Part shown: positions 30,500 through 41,904 of the stretch, piece after piece | How the letters are laid out: each line of letters begins with the position of its first letter | Numbering within the stretch: the stretch's first letter is position 1 | Assembly (NCBI GenBank): GCA_963931865.1 | Contig: OZ007514.1 | Span: 7,604,646-7,668,645 of the forward strand | Direction: 5' to 3' | Length of the DNA: 64,000 nt | Source: Axinella damicornis | Taxonomy: Eukaryota; Porifera; Demospongiae; Axinellida; Axinellidae | Notes under the pieces: model-generated | What the model was told of the DNA's origin: nothing | The model's input: the letters and a program-made list of their open reading frames with translations, nothing else | Databases searched by the model: none | Position numbers and translations under genes: made by a program

Positions 30500-32410
30500 T
30501 GAGAGCCAACATAAAAAGATTCCTATCTGAAATAAATCCCCGGCACCCAAAGGACTTCTGAAAAATGATTAAAGTCTTGAACCCAAGCTCCTCATTCCCT
30601 ACATTGGCCACTGACAACTCAACAGCTACAGACAATGTCGAGAAGGCAAACTTGCTAAATTCCACTTTCATAAGCCATTTCAATGCATATGGCAAGCAGC
30701 CACCTCTCACATCGGCTGATCTACCTTCAACTGATCCGAGTGTATCTGTTGACAATATATTGTGTAGTGAAGATCAAGTCTACGAACTCCTGACCTCTAT
30801 CGACACAACCATAGCAAATGGCCATGACAACATTTCTGCTATCATGCTCAAGAAAACTGCTCTAAGTATAACTCCAGCTGTCACCAAGCTATTCAATGTA
30901 TCCCTTACTTCTGGAGAACTACCAAGCGAGTGGAAAACTGCACGTGTCTCCCCCATCCCCAAATCAGGTGACAACTCAAACCCCTCTAGCTAACTACCGT
31001 CCCATTCATTTCCTTATTGTCTATTCTCAGTAAACTCCTCGAGAAGCACATAGTAAATCTTCTAACTGAGCACCTCAATTCTCATGCTCCCCTTTCCCAA
31101 CAACAGTGGGGGTTCACTAAAGGCAAATCTTCGACTGGAGCCCTACCAGCTGCCGTGGACAATTGGCACAGGTCACTTGAGGCTGGCATTGACATCTGTG
31201 CCGTTTTCTTTGACTACCGCAAGGCTTTCGATTCTGTCCCTCACAGACTGCTACTAAGGAAACTCAGAGACCTTAAAGTCAACTCCTACATCCTTAAATG
31301 GATTACTACCTACCTAACTAACAGGAAGCAATATGTCTGTGTGGATGGATCATCATCGGAAGTACTACCAGTAAGTTCTGGAGTGCCCCAGGGATCAGTT
31401 CTCGGCCCATTATCTATATTGATGGAATTACAAAAGTGGCGCTAACAGCTGGTAACCTGTCACTCTTTGCCGATGACATTCTTCTCTATCGTCTAATTCA
31501 GAATATAGAAGATTTTGCTCTCCTCCAAAATGATGTCACAAAACTCTGTTTCTGGACTAACGATAATTTATTGGACTTCAACGCCAACAAATGTACATGC
31601 TAATCTCAAAGAGACGTCAATCATTCATGCCGGTGGCTCTTATTTACAGTAAATGGTTCAGCACTGGAACGAGTGGATGATTATAAATATTTAGGGATCT
31701 GGATAACATCTGATCTCACCTGGTCCAAACAGGTAATGGAAGTCTGCAAAATTAAGACAAAAATTTGGAATACTGTATCGCAAATACTATCAACATGCCA
31801 CACCGTCCACCGTGCTGCAATTGTACCTGTCTTGCATCCGGCCTGACCTAGAGTATGCAGTACCCGCATGGGACCCTCATCAGCAGGGTCTAATCAATTC
31901 ACTAGAAGCTGTCCAGAAATTCGCCATGAGAGTGTGTACTAAGCAATGGTCCAGTAACTACAATGCTCTACTAAATGCATAATATGGAGTTCCCAGTCTT
32001 AGAAAAAGAAGGCTTATTCTTAAGCTGTCATATCTATACAACATTCTAAACGGCCGCTACTCACTCCCTGAACCATTTCCAGTCGAAACTCGGACCACCA
32101 GCCACTCCACAAGATCACACAGACATAGCTAGCTACTTTAATAGTACCAAGAGCTCACACCAACTCATACTTCTACTCTTTTTTCTGTGACACTCCTCGC
32201 ACGTGAAATACTCAACCCTTGCATGTGGTGGAAAGTCCTAATGCAGACACATTCAAGAGAGACCTAACTAGCTATCTCACTAATTAATGTTCCCATTATA
32301 TTATTTGCCTATAACTATAGATAATTTTGGGTACATACCAGTATTAGCTTGTATGCTATTTATGTATGCCTGCCTTTGGCTAAATTATTACATACAAAAA
32401 AAACCAAAAC
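30500..32410 (+). pseudogene. Non-LTR retrotransposon inserted in a satellite unit (LINE 3 of 4)
   Basis: Across several frames it encodes LSTSF-like HFNAYGKQPPL, DTTIANGHDNISAIMLKKTA, SEWKTARVSPIPKSGDN, LSQQQWGFTKGKSSTGA, AVFFDYRKAFDSVPHRLLL, SSGVPQGSVLGPLSI, the catalytic SLFADDILLYR (~31460), YKYLGIWITSDLTWSKQ and CIRPDLEYAVPAWDPH. It ends NADTFKRDLTSYLTN (~32285). At least four frameshifts or stops. It begins at GCTGAGAGCC right after a satellite CTGAAGTTAACCAA and ends in an A-rich tail (ACAAAAAAAACCAAAACAA), after which the satellite resumes. It lacks ORF1 and the endonuclease domain. RT sequence is close to LINE 1. Confidence 0.85.
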
Positions 32411-33245
32411 AACATATTTCATGCATGAATTTGGTTTGTGTGCTTGCATTTATGCTGCATATCTCAAGAACGCTACATGCTATGGACATGAGACTTGCAC
32501 CATTGGATACACCAAAGACTGAGGTTTGTAAATTCGTGTGGAAGCATTGTGACAGCCACATCACATTTGGAGCAATGAGCCCCTGAACTCAACCAATATG
32601 TGTGAATTTCACTTTGATTTATGTGGGCGGCTTCATGTTGTCATATCTCCTGAATCCTACGACCTATGGACATAAGACTTGCATTGGATACACCAAAGAC
32701 TGAGGTTTGTAAAATTCGTGTGGAAGTATTGTGACAACCCCATTAGATTTGGATCTATGAGCCCTGAACTCGACTGGTATGTGTGAATTTGGTTTATGTG
32801 GGTGACTTCGTGTTGTCATATCTCCTGAATCCTACGACCTATGGACACGAGACTTGCACCACTGGATACAACAAAGACTGACTCGTACATGTGGAAGTAT
32901 TGTGACAACCTTGGAGCAATGAGCCAACCAATATGTGTGAATTTGGTTTACATGGGTGAATTTGTGCTGTCATATCTCTTGAACCCTACAACCTATGGAC
33001 ATGAGAGACTTTTTGCACCATTGGATACAACAAAGATGGAGGTTTATAAAGATATGTGGAAATATATTGACAACTCCATCAGCTTTGGAGCTAAGAGCTC
33101 CTGAAGTCAACTATGTTTCATGAATATTGTTTACATGGTGGAATTTGTGTGGCCATGCATAATTATCTCCACAGCCCTATAGCCCTATATACAGCCTATA
33201 TGGCACATGAGACTTGCACCACTGGACACAGCAAGTGTTCTGCTA
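32411..33245 (+). repeat. ~170-bp satellite, four + oriented units
   Basis: Units share TGTGTGAATTTGGTTTATGT + GGG, CATATCTCCTGAATCCTACG, ACCTATGGACATGAGACTTG, CACCATTGGATACACCAAAG + ACTGAGGTTTGTAAA, and GTGACAACCCCATCAGATTT + GGAGC. Start points are ~167-180 bp apart. The same unit occurs in reverse at 34217-34925. Confidence 0.85.
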
Positions 33246-34216
33246 TACAGTGCATTTATGTAGAGTGATATCCGTGAAATTTACTAAATGGAATCATGTA
33301 TGTAAATTTAGCCGGTTTCTAGCAATAGCTATGTTGCTGAAGTGCTGGTGGAGGTGGGATGCGCCGGCAATGTGAAACTGTCGCCGAATTGGAATCAAGT
33401 CTTTGACCACCAGGCTAACTCGTCCAGAAACTAATGCTCACTATGTGCTGGCTTTAGAGTCTCCAATTGACTTGCTTGACCTGTTTGTTCATTGAATGAG
33501 GGACGTTCACCCTCATAGTAACGGTCATGATCAGAAGTATAGTCTCGGAACCAGACCCTTCATGCACGAAGGTCTGGTTCCGAGACCAATAGTAGTATAG
33601 AATGGAAGGCAATGTGGGTCTAGTCGCTTATCAAAGCCCTTTCAGCAAAGAATCTGATTCTGACACCACGTGCTGATTCAGATGTGATAGCTCCGAAGAC
33701 ATTATTGAACACACTATCACATTCAAATGCATAATATAGGTACTACATGTACAAAATGTGGTGACTACCAAAACATTCTGAATACGTAAGGCTAAAAAGG
33801 AGTTGTCGTTGGGAGTTTAATTTCAGTCAGGTTAATGACTAGTCCCATTGACAAGACAGCAATAGCAAATTCAGTGCTACATGAATGGAAAATGAATGCG
33901 AATAGGATATATAATAATACCAGGAGCGCATGAGCCACCAAAGGCTTCGGCGGCTCATGCGCTCCTGATAATACCGCAGAAGTCCATGATGCTCTAAGCA
34001 ATAAATTTAGTTAATGTTATAGTGTATAGGCTGCATGGATACAACCAAACTATGATCACTTTCACAGGCACAAAATTCCATGGTCCACGGGGTAATCTCG
34101 AATTGTCAGAGTTGATAGTTTGAAGTCAGAAGACATAGATACATGTATAAATAGCTGCACAACATCTCCAGTGTGAACTAAATCCATGAAAGTGCTGATT
34201 GCAGCCGCACATAGCT
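33246..34216. other. Spacer between the inverted satellite blocks
   Basis: No gene supported. It contains a 47-bp foldback TCTCGGAACCAGACC / GGTCTGGTTCCGAGA (33543-33589), and the 47-bp CARGAGC foldback at 33921-33967. Confidence 0.5.
33921..33967. mobile_element. 47-bp foldback, CARGAGC family, 7-bp TSD
   Basis: CAGGAGCGCATGAGCC(A)CC and GGCGGCTCATGCGCTCCTG are inverted, with AAAGGCTT between. ATAATAC flanks both sides (33914-33920 and 33968-33974). Confidence 0.8.
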
Positions 34217-34925
34217 CCAAAGATGATGGGGTTGTCACAATCGACACATCCTTATAAAAACCTCCTTGTATCCAGTCTCATGTCCATAGGTCGTAGGATT
34301 CAGGAGATATGACAACACGAAGTCGCCCACATAAACCAAATTTACACATATTGGTTGAGTTCAGGGCTCATTGCTCCAAATATGATGTGGTTGTCACAAT
34401 GCTTCCACAAACCTCAGTCTTTGGTGTATCCAATATTGTAAGTCTCATGTCCATAGCACTGTGTGGCGTTCTTGAGATACGGCCACACAAAGTTGCCCAC
34501 ATAAACCAAATTCACACATATTGGTTGAGTTCAGGGGCTCATTGCTCCAAATCTGATGTGGTTGTCACAATGCTTCCACACGAATTTACAAACCTCAGTC
34601 TTTGGTGTATCCAATGGTGCAAGTCTCATGTCCGTAGCATGTAGCGTTCTTGAGATACGGCCACACAAAGTCATCCACATAAACCAAATTCACACATATT
34701 GGTTGAATTCAGGGGCTCATCTGATGGGGTTGTCACAATATTTCCACATGCATTTACAAATCTCAGTCTTTGGTGCATCCAATGGTGCGAGTCTCGTGTC
34801 CATAGCTTGTAGCGTTCTCGAGATATGGCAGCATTAAATGCACCCACGCAAACCAAATTCATGAAAATTAATATGGTTGACTTCAGGGGCTCATAGCTCC
34901 AAATCTGATGGCCATGATGTGGCTA
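34217..34925 (-). repeat. ~170-bp satellite, four minus-oriented units
   Basis: Reverse complement of the 32.4-33.2 kb units: GATGTGGTTGTCACAATGCT, CAAACCTCAGTCTTTGGTGT + ATCCAA, CAAGTCTCATGTCCATAG, GATACGGCCACACAAAGT, CACATATTGGTTGAGTTCAG + GGGCTC. Spacing 165-178 bp. Confidence 0.85.
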
Positions 34926-35122
34926 TTCTCTGAAAGTACAGAGATGGGGCTTTCATCAGGCGCAGGTCCGATCATCGTAGCACCCTGCGTTCTTGCACTA
35001 CAGGCGCTTTAATCTTGAGACGCTTCAAGCTAGACCCGATTTTACAGCGTTCTCACACAAAGACGGACTCAGCAGTCTCAACTGTCTTGATAGCTAAATA
35101 GACTCTTGACCACCAGAGATTA
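34926..35122. repeat. Right arm of the large inverted repeat
   Basis: Inverted copy of 30243-30440, retaining GGCGCAGGTCCGATCATCGT, GCGTTCTTGCACTACAGGCG and GACTCTTGACCACCAG. It passes directly into repeat R. Confidence 0.8.
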
Positions 35123-35345
35123 TACCTCGAAGGATAAGTCGCTCGCATGAACACATCTTGGAACAGTCGGTGCCAACATAGATTAGATACTCTATTATCT
35201 ATGGTGCCAAAATCTGCTTCCTGGCATGACATGGCTACACGGAAATCGCATAACTCCGAGTTCATAACGAATACTACCGGAAGAGGTAACGGACGAATAC
35301 GAACCTCCGTAAGCTTGCACTCCCTCCCCTCTGCTTCGAGACCAT
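35123..35345 (-). repeat. Dispersed repeat R, copy 2
   Basis: Reverse complement of 17135-17325, extended by ~30 bp (AGATACTCTATTATCTATGG) in the middle. It keeps the CTTCCGGTAGTATTCGTTAT and GAACTCGGAGTTATGCG blocks. Confidence 0.65.
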
Positions 35346-35526
35346 TGGGCATAATTATGCGCACGGACCAGAACAGCTGGCGGACGCAATCGGGGAGCAG
35401 CAGTCGAAGCGGAAGCAATCGGGGAGCAGCAGCTTCGCTTCAGTAAGACAATTAACCTTTGGAGATGCAGATGTAGCTCCTGGGAATACATCATCATTAC
35501 ATCATAGTATATAATAGCATTATCAT

Positions 35527-36130
35527 AGTGTCCACTGTCACTACTGTCGCCACTGTCTCTAGTATCATAGTGTCCACTGTCACTACTGTCGCCACTGTCT
35601 CTAGTATCATAGTGTCCACTGTCACTACTGTCGCCACTGTCTCTAGTGCAAATGTCACCACTCACGACTGTTACCACTGTCACCACTGTCACTGCTGTCT
35701 CCACTTTCACCACGGTACGTCACAAATGTCATGAACCACCGTCATTACTGTCACTGCTGTCTCCACTGTCACTACTGTCACCACTGTCACTACTGTCACC
35801 ACTGTCACTAGTGTTACCACTGTCACCACTCACTACTTTCACCACTGTCTCCACGTCTCCACTGTCACAAATGTCACCACTGTCCACTGTACCACTCATT
35901 ACTGTCATAAATGTTACCTCTGTCACTACTGTCACTATACTGTCACCTCTGTCACTACTGTCACTATACTGTCACTACTGTCTGAGACAGTAGCTAGTGA
36001 CAGTTGAGACAGTAGTGACAGCAGTGACAGTGGAGACTCTCCACTGTCACCACTGTCACTACTGTCACATGTACAAATGTCACCACTGTCACTACACTGT
36101 CACTACGTACTGTCACCACTGTCACTACTG
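35527..36130. repeat. CACTGTCACTA-type minisatellite
   Basis: Three 39-bp units (ACTGTCACTACTGTCGCCAC + TGTCTCTAGTATCATAGTG) are followed by ~450 bp of 9/12-bp derivatives of CCACTGTCACTA(CT). At 35975-36060 there is an inverted stretch (GACAGTAGTGACAGCAGTGA versus TCACTACTGTC), which can fold into a hairpin. It has long frames on both strands that encode only V/T/S-rich repeats. Confidence 0.85.
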
Positions 36131-36369
36131 CCCTTAGAAACATATCTGCAGAAGGAAGGAAACGTAGATATCCAACATATCAGTATAAAGTAATGTGGCG
36201 TAACTGGACTTTGGTACTGAACTATGCATAGCTACATGTTGTAAATGTTGTAATCACATTGCCTATTATTTAGTATGCAAGCATAAGAATGCCCTGCACT
36301 TCCTGTAATCAAATTGAGTTGAGTCTTTGATGAGTTTTGACAGTGATCTCACAAGTAATTTAAGTCTTA

Positions 36370-36498
36370 CATCATAAAACATGGGGTCCAGCAATCAAGC
36401 AACTCCTGGCCAAACTCCCAACAGGAGGATCACTGCTCATTCACACTGGAGCTATAGGAGATGCATCCATGCTAGTCTGCCCAGCAACTTGTAGCTAG
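36370..36498 (+). CDS. Weak exon candidate
   Basis: The frame WGPAIKQLLAKLPTGGSLLI + HTGAIGDASMLVCPATCS ends at TAG, 36496-36498. Composition is protein-like, but no acceptor or start is clear and nothing is recognised. Confidence 0.15.
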   Translation, partial: HHKTWGPAIKQLLAKLPTGGSLLIHTGAIGDASMLVCPATCS

Positions 36499-37343
36499 CC
36501 ATGCAATTGATGGAGCCATTTAAGAGCAAAAGTGCTCCACTGTCACCAGTATATCATCATGGAGGTATACTCCATACCAGCTGCTTTGGCAACCTTGTGT
36601 GAATTGTGTTATGCATGACATTGTGTGTGTGTGTGTGTGCATCCATGTGTATAGGTGTGTGGGTACATGTGTTGTGGGTATATATGTTGGTAGTGTGAGT
36701 GAGTGGTATGTATGTATGTATTATATTACAAAATGGAAGCCAAAAATAGCTACATGAGTGCAACCTTCCAATTTACTTGAGTGTTTCTGTGCTTTAGAAT
36801 GTTATAATGTCTCCCTCATGTATTTCACAAGCACAAGCACTTTCAGTGCTAGAGGTTGGGTTGTCACTCTTGGCATTTAATGTCAAGATGGGAAACCTAC
36901 CAGGAATGGCCATCTTTTTGATGTCTGAGAAAGGCAAGTATAAGGAATTCACAAAGGACAATTTAACCCTTTAAGCCCCATTATAGACGTCATTTAGACC
37001 CTATGCACTTGTAGGGCTTCTCGTCAGTCCAAAAAGAGGCCAAAAAGGCTTCGGAGGGCCTAGGGACAACTTTGAGGGACGAACCAAAAAATCTGGCCCA
37101 AGTTTAGGGAAATGCTGGGTGAAAATCCGACTGACATCCAACTTTGACCTCCGATTGCTGGGCTTGTGGGGGTCATGAATATCATTAATGGTATTGCCAG
37201 AGGGGTCTCTCCACGTGTGCGGGCCCCACCAAGTTTGGCCACTGAGGAGTGAATGCTGTGGGAGATCGAGGAGTACCTACGAAAGTGGTGTGCGCTGAAT
37301 GCATGAAAATGTGTGGTCTTGGGGGGAAGAATTGAAGGGCTGA

Positions 37344-37547
37344 GAACCAGAGTGGCCTAACCCACAAAAATTGAATTAGCCCCCCTAAACTTGAGAATAC
37401 TGTTAAAATGTGTAACAGTATTCTCAAGTTTCCCACAAAAATTGAATTAGCCCCTCTAAACTTGAGAATACTGTTAAAATGTGTAACAGTATTCTCAAGT
37501 TTAGGGGGGCTAATTCAATTTTATGGGTTAGGCCACTGGTTCTCACA
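37344..37547. mobile_element. ~204-bp palindromic MITE inserted in the left terminus
   Basis: GAACCAGAGTGGCCTAACCC and GGGTTAGGCCACTGGTTC are inverted. The inner palindrome AAACTTGAGAATACTGTTA / TAACAGTATTCTCAAGTTT is present twice, separated by a repeated CCCACAAAAATTGAATTAGC segment. It splits the host terminus between GGGCTGA and CACAGC, as shown by comparison with the intact right terminus. Confidence 0.75.
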
Positions 37548-38364
37548 CAGCAAAAACAGTCCAGTAATACGGATCCAACGGTAATGCCGTATAGTCGCGA
37601 AGGACGGTGGACAGACGGAGTCAGACGGACGCAAACCTACACGGCGTCCGTCTTCGCAGTCCGTGAGCGATGAATAATTGTCTGTAATATCAATGCACGT
37701 TATTCATTACTTGAACGGTACTTTTACTGTGTCCGTTTTTCTGATTTGCATTCAACGGTGCCATGCACGGTATCCGTTTTATTTTCACAAGTCATGATGA
37801 ATTTATTATTCGGCATGCAATGGACCTTCTGCATGTTCAGAGACTACGCACCAGCTGTTGATACTGAAAATGCAGGAGGTACCGGTGGAACACGAAGCCG
37901 AGGAGGCCTGCATGGAGTCGATCGGACAGCTGCAGCAAACTGATAGGAGGGCGGGGCTGGAGGACACACACTCAAAGCCACGACTTTTATCTCATACACC
38001 AAGGGAACTGTGTACTGCCGAAACTGTGAGTAAAGGATGTGGATTTCTTCTGTAACAATTTACGATAGAAGAACCCCGCACAAAAGCACAAAATTTGGTT
38101 ATAATAATGACTACCACAGACGAAGGTTCATGGCTTTGAATTAAGGCTACTCTGGTTCTTCATGCTTCCCTTCATCTTCTGTCTTTTCAAGCTCTTTCAT
38201 TCAGTTCTTCAAATCCGGGTATTTATTGATTGTGGTCTTCTGGTTTGCTACAGAAAAGGGGTAAGTAATGCACCATAACACACACACAAAATGCACCACA
38301 CCATAATACTTGCACAGGACAAAGTCGCTGGTCCGGACCATACACAAACATAATTCCCTGGAAT

Positions 38365-39690
38365 CCCTGCCTACAAGACTCGCACAGGGCAAAGTCGCCG
38401 GTCAGGGACACACATACTACCCTGCCTACAAGACTCGCACAGGGCAAAGTCGCCGGTCAGGGACACACACATACTACCCTGCCTACAAGACTCACACAGG
38501 GCAAAGTCGCCGGTCAGGGACACACACATACTACCCTGCCTACAAGACTCGCACAGGGCAAAGTCGCCGGTCAGGGACACACACATACTACCCTGCCTAC
38601 AAGACTCGCACAGGGCAAAGTCGCCGGTCAGGGACACACACATACTACCCTGCCTACAAGACTCGCACAGGGCAAAGTCGCCGGTCAGGGACACACACAT
38701 AATACCCTGCCTACAAGACTTGCACAGGCGGTCAGGGACACACACATACTACCCTGCCTACAAGACTCGCACAGGGCAAAGTCGCCGGTCAGGGACACAC
38801 ACACACTACCCTGCCTACAAGACTCGCACAGGGCAAAGTCGCCGGTCAGGGACACACACATACTACCCTGCCTACAAGACTCGCACAGGGCAAAGTCGCC
38901 GGTCAGGGACACACACATACTACCCTGCCTACAAGACTCGCACAGGGCAAAGTCGCCGGTCAGGCACACACACATACTACCCTGCCTACAAGACTCGCAC
39001 AGGGCAAAGTCGCCGGTCAGGGACACACACATACTACCCTGCCTACAAGACTCGCACAGGGCAAAGTCGCCGGTCAGGGACACACACATACTACCCTGCC
39101 TACAAGACTCGCACAGGGCAAAGTCGCCGGTCAGGGACACACACATACTACCCTGCCTACAAGACTCGCACAGGGCAAAGTCGCCGGTCAGGGACACACA
39201 CATACTACCCTGCCTACAAGACTCGCACAGGGCAAAGTCGCCGGTCAGGGACACACACATACTACCCTGCCTACAAGACTCGCACAGGGCAAAGTCGCCG
39301 GTCAGGGACACACACATACTACCCTGCCTACAAGACTCGCACAGGGCAAAGTCGCCGGTCAGGGACACACACATACTACCCTGCCTACAAGACTCGCACA
39401 GGGCAAAGTCGCCGGTCAGGGACACACACATACTACCCTGCCTACAAGACTCGCACAGGGCAAAGTCGCCGGTCAGGGACACACACATACTACCCTGCCT
39501 ACAAGACTCGCACAGGGCAAAGTCGCCGGTCAGGGACACGATACTACCCTGCCTACAAGACTCGCACAGGGCAAAGTCGCCGGTCAGGGACACACTACCC
39601 TGCCTACAAGACTCGCACAGGGCAAAGTCGCCGGTCAGGGACACACACACATACTTCCCTGCCTACAAGACTCACACCGGCAAAGTTGCC
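38365..39690. repeat. 57-bp minisatellite, ~23 copies
   Basis: The unit is ACTCGCACAGGGCAAAGTCG + CCGGTCAGGGACACACACAT + ACTACCCTGCCTACAAG. Copies are nearly identical, with a few short ones (38720s, 39537-39600). Because 57 is divisible by three, both strands keep long frames (repeat peptides YYPAYKTRTGQSRRSGTHT and MCVSLTGDFALCESCRQGS). A related array is at 28735-29010. Confidence 0.95.
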
Positions 39691-39699
39691 GGTCAGGGG

Positions 39700-41190
39700 T
39701 GTACACACATACAACCTCCCTGAATCACCTCCCTTACCTTTCACCTTTTAACACTAGAAATAGGTGTGCTCTGTAGACTGATCAAGAGAGATCGCATTCG
39801 CAGGGCCAATCGGTGGAAGTTCCAAGCTCCAGCACTCGTACTAGCTACATTCTCTATGAACAAAAATACAGTTCATTAAAACATAGCTATCCAGTTTCAT
39901 AGTCATTAGATTAGTGAAAATGTATAAATTTCTTACTGGTATTCAGAATCACCAGACTTCACGGAACTGGAGTATCTCATTCTGTGGAGAGGGCGCCTTT
40001 CACCTGTGCACTTCGCCATTTTACTGTAATACCTGCGCGCATGCGCATGATCTACTTAACCACAGACATTTTGGCGGACTAAATTTGAAAAAGTATGGCT
40101 GGGTCCTTGTTTCTGTCTCGACTCTAAAGGGGGAATGGACTCCCGGTACTTGTTTTCGGTTGGCTCAAGCTCGCTACTGGACAGTATGTGAGTTCATTCC
40201 TGTAATTTTACAGCCATAACAGGCGCCAGTGTGGCTAGCTGAAGTGAGTTGTGTCTCGAGTCGGGGTTTTTTTTCGTAGCCCATTGCCTCTGTGAGTGTC
40301 TTTGTCTTGTGTGTTGGGTTTTGGGTCGATTGCTATAGCCAATAGTCATCAGGATGTCCCTTCTTTCAGCAGCAACTTCTCAGATTTACTGCAAGTGGCA
40401 AAAGCAATGACGTCTAGCAGGCTACAAGGTATTTCTTGTGCAAGTTGTTTCGTGATGCATTACTAATACCATAATAATTGGCCCATGCAGTTATCTCTTC
40501 GAGAATGTCTGTACCTCTGTCATGAAAGAACAGCATTTTGAATGAGGTAAGTCTCCGTGAATCTGAATTTGAATGTATGATTGCGCTTTATTCAGCTTCA
40601 TCTTTCCCCTGTTTATAGGATTGCTGCAACAGAACTTGGGATTGTCATGATGAGACCTCATTTTACAATGTAAGATAGTTGCTACGTTACTACTCACATG
40701 AGTGCCATGCAGCTACCATCAATCTTAATTGCTGTGCGAGCGCTAGCACTTGATCAATCTGTACGTGGGCACAATCTGCATGAAGTACCTTCTCTCTAGC
40801 TACCCTCAGGCTCTGTATCACTTGCATGATATTATGAATCATTCCATGCAGGCCCAGCTGCTGAATTGGTTATTCATGCAATTTATTACTATCTCCTTCC
40901 TTCCATTCAGACTCGGGCAAGTTCTCTGCACAACTGCAATTGTCTGCCAATTCATCAGCACAGTTCTACAGTGACCACTGGACCAAAAGTTGTAGAGACT
41001 GGACAGTTGAACAAATCACCGAGGTCTGACTGTAGCTAGCTATACTAATAGTGTTCATCCAGCTGCCTGCATATTATGCTGTCACTTGTTTTGTATTTTT
41101 GTTGTCTTTCAGTATGCTTTGATTGTTGTACTTCGAATTTCAATTTCCAAGTCAATTTACATCCTGGGGAGGTGGGGCAACCTAAATTAA
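39700..41190. other. Interior of the 4.18-kb element without identified genes
   Basis: A 101-codon frame at 39914-40219 starts with ATG (ATGTATAAATTTCTTACTGG at 39920) and spans GCGCATGCGC (40039-40048) and ATTTTGGCGGAC. It shows no recognisable domain and is probably non-coding. GCTGTGCGAGCGCTAGC (~40729) and other short blocks show no clear repeat. Confidence 0.4.
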
Positions 41191-41904
41191 TACGATCGCA
41201 TAACGGGGTCCGTGTTAGCGGCTCTCACGGTGCTCCGGCTGAGTCCGTGTGTACGGCTCTCACGGTGTTTCTGACGGGGTCCGTACTGCTCAGACGGTAC
41301 ACACACGGGCTTGGACGGTCTGTAGTACGGACTTCGACGGTGTACCCTACGGTGCCGTTTGTTAAGTCCGTCTACGCGGTTCCCATTACGGAGTTAGACG
41401 GCAACGTCCGCTTGGAAGACGGAGTAGCCGTCCTGGTACCGTTAGCGCGGATTAAACGGACCGAAACGGTATCCGTCCTGTTGGACTGTTTTTGCTGTGT
41501 CAGCCCTTCAATTCCATGGTTAAAGGGTTAAGGTGGCAATTAGCTAGATGTTTATAAAGGCAATTAGAACTTTATTAGCACTTCCCTTTGCTACAGGCTT
41601 AGCAAGACTACTTCAGTAGCTACAGCACATTATATGCAGGAAGCCATGTAGGAGGCTATATAGCTATCAACTATCTGGTTTACCACACGCCTATGTTTCG
41701 GAGTCTCCTGTGCATGCCGCTGGCCTACATCCGCCAGATACTGAAGGACTGCATGCATACATGGTACATCTCCAACACGTGTTGCACGGTATTGTGTACC
41801 CAGGCAGCCTTACATATAATTTACACGCGTGATCCAAAAATTAATGTTACAGATAGATAAAATGTTATTTTGTCAACAGGAATGCTGCATCTAGTAGCTT
41901 TTCA

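Larger units (their letters stand above)
37334..41509. mobile_element. 4.18-kb inverted-repeat element with AATT TSD and ACGG/CCGT subterminal arrays
   Basis: Left terminus GAAGGGCTGA + (MITE) + CACAGCAAAAACAGTCCA. Right terminus TGGACTGTTTTTGCTGTGTC + AGCCCTTC. AATT lies on both sides (37330-37333, 41510-41513). The unoccupied site is seen in the sister copy at ~23074 (GGGAAGAATTCGGTGGTTAA versus AATTCCATGGTTAA after the element). Inside the termini, 37565-37765 and 41200-41480 are packed with ACGG/CCGT motifs. No transposase frame is visible; most of the interior is the 57-bp minisatellite plus unremarkable sequence, so it is non-autonomous. Superfamily not determined. Confidence 0.75.
36967..41527. 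mobile_element. piggyBac-like non-autonomous element, copy 2, carrying nested insertions
   Basis: TTAA at 36963-36966 and 41528-41531 flank CCCTTTAAGCCCC and GGTTAAAGGG. The left 360 bp align with copy 1 at 22505 and the right 18 bp match the end of copy 1. The 4.18 kb between (37334-41509) is a later insertion. Without it the element would be ~385 bp. Confidence 0.75.

Noticed and set aside
30565..30993. Separate host gene on the + strand
   Set aside because: Content and position show it is the 5' part of the LINE RT (GHDNISAIMLKK, PIPKSGDN), not an independent gene.
35195..35993. Val/Thr/Ser-rich long frames on both strands
   Set aside because: These are products of the CACTGTCACTA minisatellite.
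38365..39690. CRISPR-like direct repeat array
   Set aside because: The units are contiguous and near identical, with no unique spacers, in animal DNA.
38310..39751. 343- and 321-codon frames on opposite strands
   Set aside because: They exist only because the minisatellite unit is 57 bp (divisible by three) and has no in-frame stop; there is no gene structure around them.
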